The translations under genes were made by a program, and so were the position numbers. 53,421 nucleotides of DNA from the NCBI GenBank assembly GCA_964586175.1, contig CAZPGL010000010.1, forward strand, positions 1 to 53,421. Direction: 5' to 3'. The notes below the pieces were generated by a model. The model saw nothing but the letters and a program-made list of their open reading frames with translations. It was not told where the DNA came from and made no database searches. How positions within the stretch are numbered: position 1 is the stretch's first letter; each line of letters opens with the position of its first letter. This DNA comes from CAZPGL01 sp964586175. Its GTDB lineage: Bacteria > Actinomycetota > Acidimicrobiia > Acidimicrobiales > MedAcidi-G1. Below are positions 8,167 through 15,748 of the stretch, in pieces.

Positions 8167-8604
8167 GTGGGATACCGGATGATGGCGGCGGCGCTGGCTG
8201 TCGTGTGCGCGACCGGGTCGCTGGCCGCATGCGGCGGGGACGAGGGCAACGTGTTCTTCCTCGAGGTCGGCCAGTGTTTCGCCGATGCGGTGGGGACCGG
8301 TGAGGTCGCTGAGGTCGACATCGTCGACTGTGCGGAGCCCCACCTCAACGAGATCTATGCCGTCGAGTCGCTTCCCGACGGAGACTTCCCGTTGTTGACC
8401 ATCGACGAGGACGCCGCGATGTTGTGCCTCGAGGCCTTCGAGTCCTACGTCGGCATCGAGTACGCCTACTCCATCTACGACGTCAACCTGTTGCAGCCGA
8501 CGATGCGGACATGGAACGAGCTGGACGACCGGGAGGTCGTCTGCTTCCTGTTCGACATCAACGGCAAGACCAAGACCGGCACCGCCCGAGCCTCCGGCCG
8601 CTAG
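8167..8604 (+). CDS. Septum-formation-domain lipoprotein
   Basis: Predicted lipoprotein of 145 residues. A basic/hydrophobic leader ends in a lipobox LAAC with Cys22 as the lipidated residue. The mature part has the actinobacterial 'septum formation' type segment VGQCFADAV...VDIVDCAEPHLNEIYAV, with Cys pairs that likely form disulfides outside the cell. The start is GTG 8167, set by AGGAGG at 8153-8158 with 8-base spacing; an overlapping ATG at 8162 is out of frame. Function is not known beyond a proposed envelope role for this domain. It is convergent with the nuclease lipoprotein and the two are separated by a G-rich palindrome. Confidence 0.75.
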   Translation: MGYRMMAAALAVVCATGSLAACGGDEGNVFFLEVGQCFADAVGTGEVAEVDIVDCAEPHLNEIYAVESLPDGDFPLLTIDEDAAMLCLEAFESYVGIEYAYSIYDVNLLQPTMRTWNELDDREVVCFLFDINGKTKTGTARASGR

Positions 8605-8608
8605 CGAG

Positions 8609-8665
8609 GTGATGTGGGGGACAGTCCCCGCGGTCACTTTGGGGGGGGACAGGACCCATGATCAC
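8609..8665. repeat. G-rich intergenic palindrome (copy A), probable bidirectional terminator
   Basis: Between convergent genes. Contains the perfect palindrome GGGGAC-A-GTCCCC inside GTGA...TCAC arms, then a second degenerate core GGGGACAGGACCC, with an outer imperfect pairing of GTGAT near 8609 with ATCAC at 8661-8665. A run of eight G at 8641-8648 follows TTT. The core resembles three other intergenic palindromes in this window. The right edge overlaps the stop codon of the nuclease gene. Confidence 0.6.
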
Positions 8666-9819
8666 GCGGCGGGGAGGGACTCGCAGGCTTCGCCGTCACC
8701 GTCGCCGTCGAGGCGGGCCACGTCGCCGTGGAACGGCGCGTAGGTGTCGTACCAGGCCTGGGCCTCGCCGCGGGTGCCGAAGTCGCTGCAGTTGACGATG
8801 TTGCCCGGGTTCTCGGGCACCGGATCCATCGCCGGCTCGGGGACGGTGGTGGCCGGGGCGGTCGTCGCCGGGACGGTGTTGGTCGGTTCACCGCAGTTGT
8901 CCAGCACCCCGGCGAGGGCGTCTCGTTCCGCGCTGGTGACGCTCAGCTCCCACCGGTGCTTGACGGCCACCCACGCCGCTGCGTAGGCGCAGTGGTGGCC
9001 GGCGTTGGGAGGCAGCCACTGGTCGGGGCGCTGGGCCCCCTTGGACCGGTTGACCGAGGCGGTGACGGCGACCAGGGACACCGGGTCGTCCAGATCGTTG
9101 GCGAAGGCCCGCCGGGTCGCGTCGTGCCAGGTCCAACCTCCAGCGGCGTGGGCCTCGGCCAGGGGCACGAGGTGGTCGACGTCCAGGTCGCCCTGGTCGT
9201 CGACGATCGTGCCGGTGAACGGGTCTCGCCACCGTCCGACCTCCACCCGGCAGCCCGCGGCGTCCAATACCACCGGGATCAGCGACTCGGCGATGAGCAC
9301 CTCTTGCCGGGTGTCCTGACAGTCGCCGTCGTCGTCCGTCCAATGGCGCCAGTTGCTCCGGTCGTAACCGCCGGGTGTCGGGTTGTCGACCACGACCAGG
9401 CCGTCCAGCAGCCGCCCGGTTGTCGAGGTCGGTGGCGCCGGGTCGGGCTCCGGATCGGCGGGTGCCGGGTTGACGACCGTCGTCGCCGGGGCCTCCGTTG
9501 CCGCAGTGGTCGCTGGAAGCGTGTTCGTCGCCGGTGCCGTGGTGGTCGTGGCCGGGGCCTCCGTTGCCGCAGTGGTCGCGGGAAGCGTTGTCGTCGCCGG
9601 CCGTTCCACCTCGGGCAATTCGATCTCAGGCAGTTCCACCTCCGGCAGATCCACCTCGGGCAATTCGATCTCAGGCAGTTCCACCTCCGGCAGATCCACC
9701 TCGGGGCCCGGCGCCGTCGCTGGTGCCGGGCCTCCGCCGCAGCCCGCGGCCGACGACCACACCAGCGCCACGAGCGCCACGAGCGCCACGACCGAGGGCC
9801 GCCGGGGAAGACCGGTCAC
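8662..9819 (-). CDS. Secreted HNH nuclease lipoprotein with excalibur domain
   Basis: Predicted surface-anchored nuclease of 385 residues, GTG start. Order: a signal peptide rich in VAL repeats with lipobox AAGC (Cys27); an acidic low-complexity tract made of LPEVD/LPEVE/LPEIE units (about 40-72); a Thr/Ala/Pro linker (74-135); a GmrSD/DUF1524-like HNH domain with VDHLVPLAEAH (214-224, catalytic His216) and NRSKGAQRPDQWLPP (257-271); a second TTAPATT linker; and an excalibur calcium-binding motif DGDGDGEACE (371-380). Roles suggested by the family are extracellular DNA use or defence. The linker repeats are also exact at the DNA level and may vary in number among strains. Confidence 0.82.
   Translation of the reverse strand: MTGLPRRPSVVALVALVALVWSSAAGCGGGPAPATAPGPEVDLPEVELPEIELPEVDLPEVELPEIELPEVERPATTTLPATTAATEAPATTTTAPATNTLPATTAATEAPATTVVNPAPADPEPDPAPPTSTTGRLLDGLVVVDNPTPGGYDRSNWRHWTDDDGDCQDTRQEVLIAESLIPVVLDAAGCRVEVGRWRDPFTGTIVDDQGDLDVDHLVPLAEAHAAGGWTWHDATRRAFANDLDDPVSLVAVTASVNRSKGAQRPDQWLPPNAGHHCAYAAAWVAVKHRWELSVTSAERDALAGVLDNCGEPTNTVPATTAPATTVPEPAMDPVPENPGNIVNCSDFGTRGEAQAWYDTYAPFHGDVARLDGDGDGEACESLPAA
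9605..9705. repeat. 45-bp tandem repeat inside the nuclease lipoprotein gene
   Basis: Two perfect 45-bp copies (9605-9649, 9650-9694) plus an 11-base partial third. Each codes for the 15-residue unit EVDLPEVELPEIELP. A second, imperfect 66-bp-spaced repeat (starting near 9485 and 9551) codes for the TLPATTAATEAPATT linker. Perfect identity suggests recent copy-number change. Confidence 0.9.
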
Positions 9820-9868
9820 CGCCCCATGCTGTCACCCTCGGGCCGCCGGGGCGTCGGAACCGGGCCGG

Positions 9869-11254
9869 TCAGCGCACGAACCAGTGCAGGGCCTGGGTCT
9901 GCCACCCTTCGCGGCCCCGCCGGGCCTCGGCCCGGTCGGCCGCCCGGGCCATCTTGAGCCCGGTGTTCACCCCGAGCCACCGGAACGGCTCGACCTCCCA
10001 TCGACGGGAGACGTGGCCGACCCACGGCAGGTCGGTGCGTTCGCTGTCGGTGCCGGTGATCAGCTCGGCCAGGGTGTGGCCGGCCTGCTTGGCCGCCGCC
10101 ACGCCGTCGCCCACGTAGCCGCCGGCCGAGGCCAGGCCGGTCGACCGGTCCAGGCACACCGAGGGATTCCAGTCGCGGGCCGCCCCCAGCACCCCGCCCC
10201 ACCGGTGGGTGATCGCCGCGTCGCCGATCTGGGGGAACAGGCCGCACAACACGGCGGCCAGGTCGTCGTGCACCGACCCGAAGCGGTCCACCGACGGGTC
10301 GATGCGGGAGCCGAATAGGTAGGGCGCCCCCCGGCCGCCGAAAGCGAAACGCCCATCGGCGGTGCGCTGGCCGTAGATCACCATGTTGTTGCCGTCGCTG
10401 AACGTGGGCCGGTTGGCCAGCCCGATGTCGTCCCACACCGCGTCGGCCAGCGGCTCGGTGGCGATCATCAGCGAGTAGATGGGGACGATGGACCTGCGCT
10501 CGCCGGGAAGGTCCCGGGTGTAGGCCTCGGTGGCCCGGACCACCACGTCGGCGGTCACGGTGCCCCGGTCGGTGTCGAGCCGGGCCGGTGCTCCGGGGGT
10601 GATCCCGGTGCACGCCGTTCCTTCGTGGATGACGATGCCTCGGCGCTCGCATGCGTCGGCCAGTCCCCGGATGAGCCGTGACGGGTGGAGGGCGGCTACC
10701 GGGGCGAGGAAGTGCCCGCCGAGGGCATCCGGCGCGTGGGCCAGGTCGCGGGTCTCGGACGGCCCCAGCACCCGCATCTCGTCCTCGGTCAGCCCGATGG
10801 CGTGGCGGGCGGCCGCCGATGCCCGCTGGCGCTCGACGTGCAGCGGTGAGCGGGCGAACGAGATCGAACCCCCCTTGGCGTAGTGGCAGTCGATGCCCTC
10901 CGCCTCGGCCACCCGGCCGATGTCGTCGACGGCGTGGTACAGGGAGCGCATCTGGCGACAGGCCGCGTCGGGGGACGTGGCGGCGGCGATGGCCATGGGG
11001 CTGACCGAGTACTCGCCGAGGGCCCAGCCGCCGTTGCGCCCCGACGCCCCGTAGCCGGCGATCTCCCGTTCGATCACCACGATGCGGATCGACGGGTCGA
11101 GGCACGCCAGGTGGTACGCCGTCCACAGTCCGGTGAAGCCGGCTCCGACGATCGCCACGTCGGCCTGGACGTCGCCGGGCAGCGGGGCCCGGGGGGTCAG
11201 GGGGTCGGGCACGGTGTCGTGCCACAGCGACAGCGATCGGTAGGTCGACTCCAC
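9869..11254 (-). CDS. FAD-dependent amine oxidoreductase (DAO / PuuB-like), copy 1
   Basis: 461-residue flavoprotein of the D-amino-acid-oxidase superfamily, resembling gamma-glutamylputrescine oxidases. The FAD-binding VAIVGAGFTGLWTAYHLA motif is near residues 33-50, followed by GYGASGRNGGWALG, typical of the PuuB group. C-terminal THRWGG and GYVGDGVAAAKQAG segments complete the flavin site. Start GTG 11254 is supported by a TAGGGT box exactly 7 bases upstream, which overlaps the stop of the paralogue just before it, so it may be both co-transcribed and independently (leaderlessly) transcribed. It probably oxidises an amine made from imported polyamine, giving an aldehyde, ammonia and H2O2. 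The substrate is an inference from the potABCD neighbours. Confidence 0.8.
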   Translation of the reverse strand: MESTYRSLSLWHDTVPDPLTPRAPLPGDVQADVAIVGAGFTGLWTAYHLACLDPSIRIVVIEREIAGYGASGRNGGWALGEYSVSPMAIAAATSPDAACRQMRSLYHAVDDIGRVAEAEGIDCHYAKGGSISFARSPLHVERQRASAAARHAIGLTEDEMRVLGPSETRDLAHAPDALGGHFLAPVAALHPSRLIRGLADACERRGIVIHEGTACTGITPGAPARLDTDRGTVTADVVVRATEAYTRDLPGERRSIVPIYSLMIATEPLADAVWDDIGLANRPTFSDGNNMVIYGQRTADGRFAFGGRGAPYLFGSRIDPSVDRFGSVHDDLAAVLCGLFPQIGDAAITHRWGGVLGAARDWNPSVCLDRSTGLASAGGYVGDGVAAAKQAGHTLAELITGTDSERTDLPWVGHVSRRWEVEPFRWLGVNTGLKMARAADRAEARRGREGWQTQALHWFVR

Positions 11255-11261
11255 GGGGCGG

Positions 11262-11267
11262 ACCCTA
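11262..11267 (-). promoter_or_regulatory. Candidate -10 box of FAD oxidoreductase copy 1
   Basis: TAGGGT read leftward, 7 bases before the GTG at 11254 and overlapping the stop codon of copy 2. Same geometry as other leaderless-type starts here. Confidence 0.35.
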
Positions 11268-12653
11268 ACTGTCGAAGCCGATCCCGAACCGGTCGAGGAG
11301 GCGCAGCAGCGGTCCCCGGCGTCCCTGGCGCCGGTCGGCCCGCTTGAGGGCCCTGGACATGGCCTGGACGGCGACCCATCGGGCCGGTTCGGGAGGGATC
11401 GGGACCGGGCGTCGACGCACCATCTCCAGTTCGGTGCGTTCGGTGGTGTGACCGTCCACCAGGTCGAGGGCCACCTGGGCGCCGAAGCGGCTGGCGCCCA
11501 CCCCGAGGCCCGTGTAGCCGGCGGCCCAGGCGGTGCGTCCCTGGTGCGCCGTTCCCCATGCGCAGGTGAACCGTGAGGTGGTGCCGACCGGGCCGCCCCA
11601 CCGGTGGGTGAACCGCAGGCCCTCGAGCTGGGGGAAGGTGGTGAAGAAGTGGTGGGCCAGCAGGTCGGCGGTCCGGTCGCTGTGTTCGACGCCGGGGCCG
11701 ATCCGGTTGCCGAAGTGGTAGAGGGCGTCGTAGCCACCCCACAGGATGCGGTCGTCGGCGGTGAGCCGGTAGTAGTGGAACTGGTTGCCTGCGTCGCTCA
11801 TCCCCTGGCGGCCCGTCCAGCCGACGGCTCGGCGTTGATCCGCCGACAGTGGTTCGGTGACCAGTACATGGTCGTAGACGGGGAGGACCCAGTTGCGGAC
11901 CCTGCGCAACGGGCGGGCGAACGCGTTGGTGGCCACGACGGCCCGGTCGGCGGCCACCCGGCCTGCGTCGGTCCCGACGACGACCCCCTGGTCGAACCGG
12001 CTGATCCGCCGGACCGGTGAGCCCTCGTGGACGGTCACCCCGAGGGTTTGGGCGGTGGCCCGCAGCCCCCACGCCAGGCGGGCCGGGTCGACTAGGACCG
12101 TGGTGCCGTGTCGTCGGAGGCCGGCCAGGTAGGTGGGCGAGTGCACGTCGGCCTGCATGGCCTCGGCGTCGAGCAGCTCGGTGGTCACGCCGAACGCCGA
12201 GTAGGCCTCATGGGCCTCGGCCAGGTCGTCGACCTGCCAGGGTTCGACGGCCACGTCGGTCTCGCCGGTGGCCTCGGTGCCGCAGTCGATGCCGTGGCGG
12301 ACGATGGTGTCGAGGATGCCGGTCAGGTTGTCGGCGCCGAGCCGCAGCAGGGTGGGCATCTCGTCGGGCCAGTGGTTCAGGCCGTTGTCGATGCCGTGGG
12401 TGAGTGATGCGTCGCAGAAGCCGCCGTTGCGGCCGGTGGCGCCGATGCCGACGGAGCCGGCCTCGAGCACGGTGATCCGTCGTCCCGGGTCGGCTTCGGC
12501 GGCCAGCAGGGCCGTCCAGAGTCCGGTGAAACCGCCGCCGACCACCACGAGATCGGCGGTCGCGCTGCCGGTGAGGGGATCTGTGGCCTCCGGAGCGTCG
12601 TTCCGGTCCATCCAGAACACCGCGGGGCGGGTTTCGGTGAGGGACGGATGCAC
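11265..12653 (-). CDS. FAD-dependent amine oxidoreductase (DAO / PuuB-like), copy 2
   Basis: Paralogue of the neighbouring flavoprotein, same family and probable role in oxidising polyamine-derived amines. The dinucleotide motif LVVVGGGFTGLWTALLAA is near residue 35, then SVGIGATGRNGGFC, and late in the protein THRWGGPVG and GYTGLGVGASRFG. The frame is open to an ATG at 12698, but GTG 12653 is preferred: it has GGGAG 6 bases upstream, gives 462 residues (copy 1 has 461), and lies below a TACACT -10 box at 12699-12704. It ends 10 bases before copy 1 starts. The two copies have clearly diverged, so they may act on different amines. Confidence 0.8.
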   Translation of the reverse strand: MHPSLTETRPAVFWMDRNDAPEATDPLTGSATADLVVVGGGFTGLWTALLAAEADPGRRITVLEAGSVGIGATGRNGGFCDASLTHGIDNGLNHWPDEMPTLLRLGADNLTGILDTIVRHGIDCGTEATGETDVAVEPWQVDDLAEAHEAYSAFGVTTELLDAEAMQADVHSPTYLAGLRRHGTTVLVDPARLAWGLRATAQTLGVTVHEGSPVRRISRFDQGVVVGTDAGRVAADRAVVATNAFARPLRRVRNWVLPVYDHVLVTEPLSADQRRAVGWTGRQGMSDAGNQFHYYRLTADDRILWGGYDALYHFGNRIGPGVEHSDRTADLLAHHFFTTFPQLEGLRFTHRWGGPVGTTSRFTCAWGTAHQGRTAWAAGYTGLGVGASRFGAQVALDLVDGHTTERTELEMVRRRPVPIPPEPARWVAVQAMSRALKRADRRQGRRGPLLRLLDRFGIGFDS

Positions 12654-12698
12654 GCAGAACTCCCGGTCAGATCCGACGGATTCGGTCGACCAGACCAT

Positions 12699-12704
12699 AG
12701 TGTA
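12699..12704 (-). promoter_or_regulatory. Candidate -10 box of the FAD oxidoreductase pair
   Basis: TACACT read leftward, giving a leader of roughly 40 bases before GTG 12653 with its GGGAG ribosome site. The left arm of the 12709-12746 inverted repeat lies immediately upstream. Confidence 0.4.
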
Positions 12705-12708
12705 AGAA

Positions 12709-12746
12709 TGATTTGGTTGTCATCTTGCACTCAGACAACGAAATCA
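12709..12746. promoter_or_regulatory. Operator-like inverted repeat between divergent amine-oxidase and potABCD units
   Basis: Two 13-base arms, TGATTTGGTTGTC (12709-12721) and GACAACGAAATCA (12734-12746), pair at 12 of 13 positions across a 12-base centre. The right arm lies between the -35 and -10 boxes of the potA promoter and the left arm lies just upstream of the opposite -10 box, so one bound regulator could control both directions. The stretch is notably AT-rich for this genome. The Lrp/AsnC protein encoded at the end of the pot operon is a candidate ligand. Confidence 0.6.
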
Positions 12747-12753
12747 GTAGTGT
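12725..12753 (+). promoter_or_regulatory. Candidate promoter of potABCD
   Basis: TTGCAC (12725-12730), 17-base spacer, TAGTGT (12748-12753). Transcription would start near 12760, giving a ~55-base leader to the ATG at 12815. Confidence 0.5.
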
Positions 12754-12814
12754 GTCTCCGGTCACGGACCGCCGACTGAGCGGCCCGGGCCCGACCAGGG
12801 GGTCGCGAGCGACC

Positions 12815-13900
12815 ATGAGTGCCACCAGCACGTCCGACACCAGCGGGGCCGTCGAGCTCCACGGCGTCGTCAAGCGCTTCGGCGACGTGGTGGCCGTCGA
12901 CGACCTCGACCTGACCATCGCCGACGGCGAGTTCTTCTCCCTGCTCGGCCCCTCGGGCTGCGGCAAGACCACCACCCTGCGGATGATCGCCGGCCTCGAG
13001 CTCCCCACCGCCGGCTCGGTGCGCATCCACGGCGAGGAGATGGGGCTGCGTCCTCCGAACAAGCGCCCGGTCAACACGGTGTTCCAGAGCTACGCCCTGT
13101 TCCCCCACATGACGGTCGCCGCCAACATCGGCTTCGGCCTCGAGATGCAGAAGGTCGCCAAGGCCGAGCGTCAGGAGCGCATCGACTGGGCGATCGAGCT
13201 GGTCGAGATGGGCGGCATGGCCGGCCGGAAGCCCAACCAGCTTTCCGGCGGCCAGCAGCAGCGGGTGGCCCTGGCCCGGGCCCTCGTCAACCGGCCTGAG
13301 GTGTTGCTCCTCGACGAGCCCCTCGGAGCGCTCGACCTCAAGCTCCGCCAGCAGATGCAGACCGAGCTCAAGAGCCTGCAGCGCGAGGTCGGCATCACGT
13401 TCGTGTACGTCACCCACGACCAAGAAGAGGCCGTCACGATGAGCGACCGCATCGGGGTCATGCACGAGGGTCGGCTTCTCCAGGTCGACGGCCCCGAAGC
13501 GATCTACGAGCGACCCACCACCCGCTTCGTCGCCGACTTCATCGGGCGCACCAACTTCCTCGAGGCCACCGTGGCCGGCGCCGGAGAGATCGTGCTGGCC
13601 AACGGCGATCGCCTGCGCTTGGCCAGCGGCATTCCGGAAGGTACCGCCGTCGCCCTGACCGTGCGCCCTGAACGCCTCACCGTCCACGGACGGGGTGAAG
13701 CACCCGGCGACCGCCACGTCGTCGACGGGGTGGTCGACCACGTCGTCTACCTCGGCAACGCCATCGTCTACACCGTCGCCATCGACTGGATGCGCCTCGA
13801 GGTGCGCTGCCCGGCCACCCTTGCCGGACAGCGACGCGACGTCGGCGACGACGTCAGCGTCTCGTTCGACCCCGAACACGCCAGCGTGATCGCCGACTGA
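12815..13900 (+). CDS. potA: Spermidine/putrescine ABC transporter ATP-binding protein
   Basis: ATPase subunit of a polyamine importer, 361 residues. Walker A GPSGCGKT is at 45-52, the Q-loop follows at VFQSYALFPHM, the signature is LSGGQQQRVALARAL, Walker B is VLLLDEPLGALD and the H-loop is in YVTHDQEEA. A C-terminal TOBE-type domain (from about residue 280) is present as in PotA/MalK proteins. The frame remains open upstream to 12713, but ATG 12815 gives the normal N-terminus. It is followed one base after its stop by potB. It lies opposite two amine oxidases, supporting an amine substrate. Confidence 0.93.
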   Translation: MSATSTSDTSGAVELHGVVKRFGDVVAVDDLDLTIADGEFFSLLGPSGCGKTTTLRMIAGLELPTAGSVRIHGEEMGLRPPNKRPVNTVFQSYALFPHMTVAANIGFGLEMQKVAKAERQERIDWAIELVEMGGMAGRKPNQLSGGQQQRVALARALVNRPEVLLLDEPLGALDLKLRQQMQTELKSLQREVGITFVYVTHDQEEAVTMSDRIGVMHEGRLLQVDGPEAIYERPTTRFVADFIGRTNFLEATVAGAGEIVLANGDRLRLASGIPEGTAVALTVRPERLTVHGRGEAPGDRHVVDGVVDHVVYLGNAIVYTVAIDWMRLEVRCPATLAGQRRDVGDDVSVSFDPEHASVIAD

Positions 13901-13901
13901 C

Positions 13902-14801
13902 ATGTCTCCCACCGACACGGCCGCCACCGACACGGCCATGACCCCCGGTCTGGAACACCAGGCCGAGCGGGCCCGTTCCCGGCAGGGCTTCCTGCTCGGC
14001 CTGCCGGCCATCGTGTACCTGGTCGTCTTCTTCGTCATCCCGCTGGGGATCGTCATCGCCTACTCGTTCGCCACCCGCACCCGCAGTGGCCGCACCGAGA
14101 TGACCGGGTGGAACCTCGACGCCTACCACCGTCTCACCGAAGACATCGTGCGCACCGTCGCCTGGCGGTCGTTGTGGATCGCCGTGCTCACCACCGTCCT
14201 GTGCCTGCTCTTGGCGTACCCGTTGGCGTTCTTCATCTCCACCCGGCGGCCGGCGATCCGTAACGCCATGCTCGTCGCGGTCATGATCCCGTTCTGGTCC
14301 AACTTCCTCATCCGGACCTACGCCTGGCGGGTGCTTCTCGACAGCGACGGCCTCTTCACCCGGATCGTGGAAGGGGCCGGGCTGGGCGACGGACGCATCC
14401 TGTTCACGAACAAGGCCATCATCCTCGGCCTCGTGTACGGGTACCTTCCGTTCATGGTGCTGCCGCTGTACGCGGCCATCGAACGCATCGACTGGAACCT
14501 TGTCGAAGGCGCCCGGGACCTGTACGCCTCGGGCTGGCAAGCCTTCCGGCGGGTCGTGTGGCCGCTGTCCCGACCCGGTGTCGTCGCCGGCTCGATCCTG
14601 GTGTTCGTCCCCAGCTTCGGTGCCTACGTCACCCCGGCCATCCTCGGCGGCAACAAACAGGGCCTCATGGGCAGCTACATCGTCGACCAGTTCATGGACG
14701 CCCGCAACGGCCCCCTCGGAGCGTCGCTTTCCGTGGTGGTGCTGGGCGTGATGCTCATCTGCACCCTCGTGTACTTCCGCACCGGAGGTCGCAACCTGTG
14801 A
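13902..14801 (+). CDS. potB: Polyamine ABC transporter permease 1
   Basis: Inner-membrane permease of 299 residues with about six transmembrane helices. The first, GFLLGLPAIVYLVVFFVIPLGIVIAYSFA, follows a ~28-residue cytoplasmic N-terminus. The EAA-type loop that docks on PotA reads EGARDLYASGWQAFRRVVWPL around residue 205. Gene order and lengths match the classical PotABCD system. It begins one base after the potA stop. Confidence 0.92.
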   Translation: MSPTDTAATDTAMTPGLEHQAERARSRQGFLLGLPAIVYLVVFFVIPLGIVIAYSFATRTRSGRTEMTGWNLDAYHRLTEDIVRTVAWRSLWIAVLTTVLCLLLAYPLAFFISTRRPAIRNAMLVAVMIPFWSNFLIRTYAWRVLLDSDGLFTRIVEGAGLGDGRILFTNKAIILGLVYGYLPFMVLPLYAAIERIDWNLVEGARDLYASGWQAFRRVVWPLSRPGVVAGSILVFVPSFGAYVTPAILGGNKQGLMGSYIVDQFMDARNGPLGASLSVVVLGVMLICTLVYFRTGGRNL

Positions 14802-14832
14802 GCAGGCGACGGACCGACGGCGAGGCACGGCA

Positions 14833-15702
14833 GTGAGCAAAGGCGCGGCGCGCTCCACCGCCGAACCACAGGGCGCCAGCCGCTGGCTGTTGCGCAGCCA
14901 CTCGCTGCTCGTCTACGCCTTCTTCTACGCCCCCATCGTGGTGCTGGCCGTCTACTCGTTCAACGAGAGCCCCATCGTCGGCCAGTGGACCGGGTTCAGC
15001 CTCGACTGGTACCAGGCATTCCTCGACAACGACAACATCCAGGAGTCCATCTGGATCTCGGTGAAGATCTGCATCTTCTCGACGCTGATCTCGGTGGTGC
15101 TTGGCACCCTGGCCGCCCTGTCGATCGAGCGGTTCCGGTGGTGGGGCCAGAAGGCGTTCGACGCGGTGCTCTACCTGCCGATCATCATCCCCGACGTCAC
15201 CATGGCCGTCATGATGCTGGTGTTCTTCTCCGAGACCGCCGAATGGTTCAACATGATCCCCGGGGTCGACCTGTCCGACGGCCTCGAACGCCTGGTGTTC
15301 TCCCATGTGGCGTTCAACATCTCGTTCGTCTCGGTAGTGGTGCGGGCCCGCTTGGCCAACCTTGATGCCTCCATGGAGGAAGCGGCCGCCGACCTCTACG
15401 CCAACCGCTGGCAGGCGTTCCGTCGGGTCACCCTCCCCCAGATCATGCCCGGTGTCCTCGGCGGAGCCCTGCTCGCCATCACCTTGTCGCTCGACGACGT
15501 GGTCGTGTCCAGTTTCGTCTCGGCGGTCGGGTCCACCCCGGTTTCGGTCTACGTGTTCGGCATGCTGCGCAAAGGGGTCAGCCCCCTGATCAACGCCGTG
15601 TCGGTCGTGATGCTCTCGGCGTCCATGCTGCTGGTCATGGCGTCACTGGTCTTCGAGCGGGCCTCGGGCTCGCAGAAGAAGAAAGTGAAAGACAACGGAT
15701 GA
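14833..15702 (+). CDS. potC: Polyamine ABC transporter permease 2
   Basis: Second permease subunit, 289 residues, GTG start with GAGG upstream and a 31-base gap after potB. Six predicted helices, with LVYAFFYAPIVVLAVYSFNES as the first. The EAA-type loop is EEAAADLYANRWQAFRRVTLP near residue 180. The strongly basic C-terminal tail (QKKKVKDNG) is cytoplasmic by the positive-inside rule. Confidence 0.92.
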   Translation: MSKGAARSTAEPQGASRWLLRSHSLLVYAFFYAPIVVLAVYSFNESPIVGQWTGFSLDWYQAFLDNDNIQESIWISVKICIFSTLISVVLGTLAALSIERFRWWGQKAFDAVLYLPIIIPDVTMAVMMLVFFSETAEWFNMIPGVDLSDGLERLVFSHVAFNISFVSVVVRARLANLDASMEEAAADLYANRWQAFRRVTLPQIMPGVLGGALLAITLSLDDVVVSSFVSAVGSTPVSVYVFGMLRKGVSPLINAVSVVMLSASMLLVMASLVFERASGSQKKKVKDNG

Positions 15703-15748
15703 CGGCTCGGCACCGGTCGGGTCGCACCGGATAAGGGAGGACAACCCG

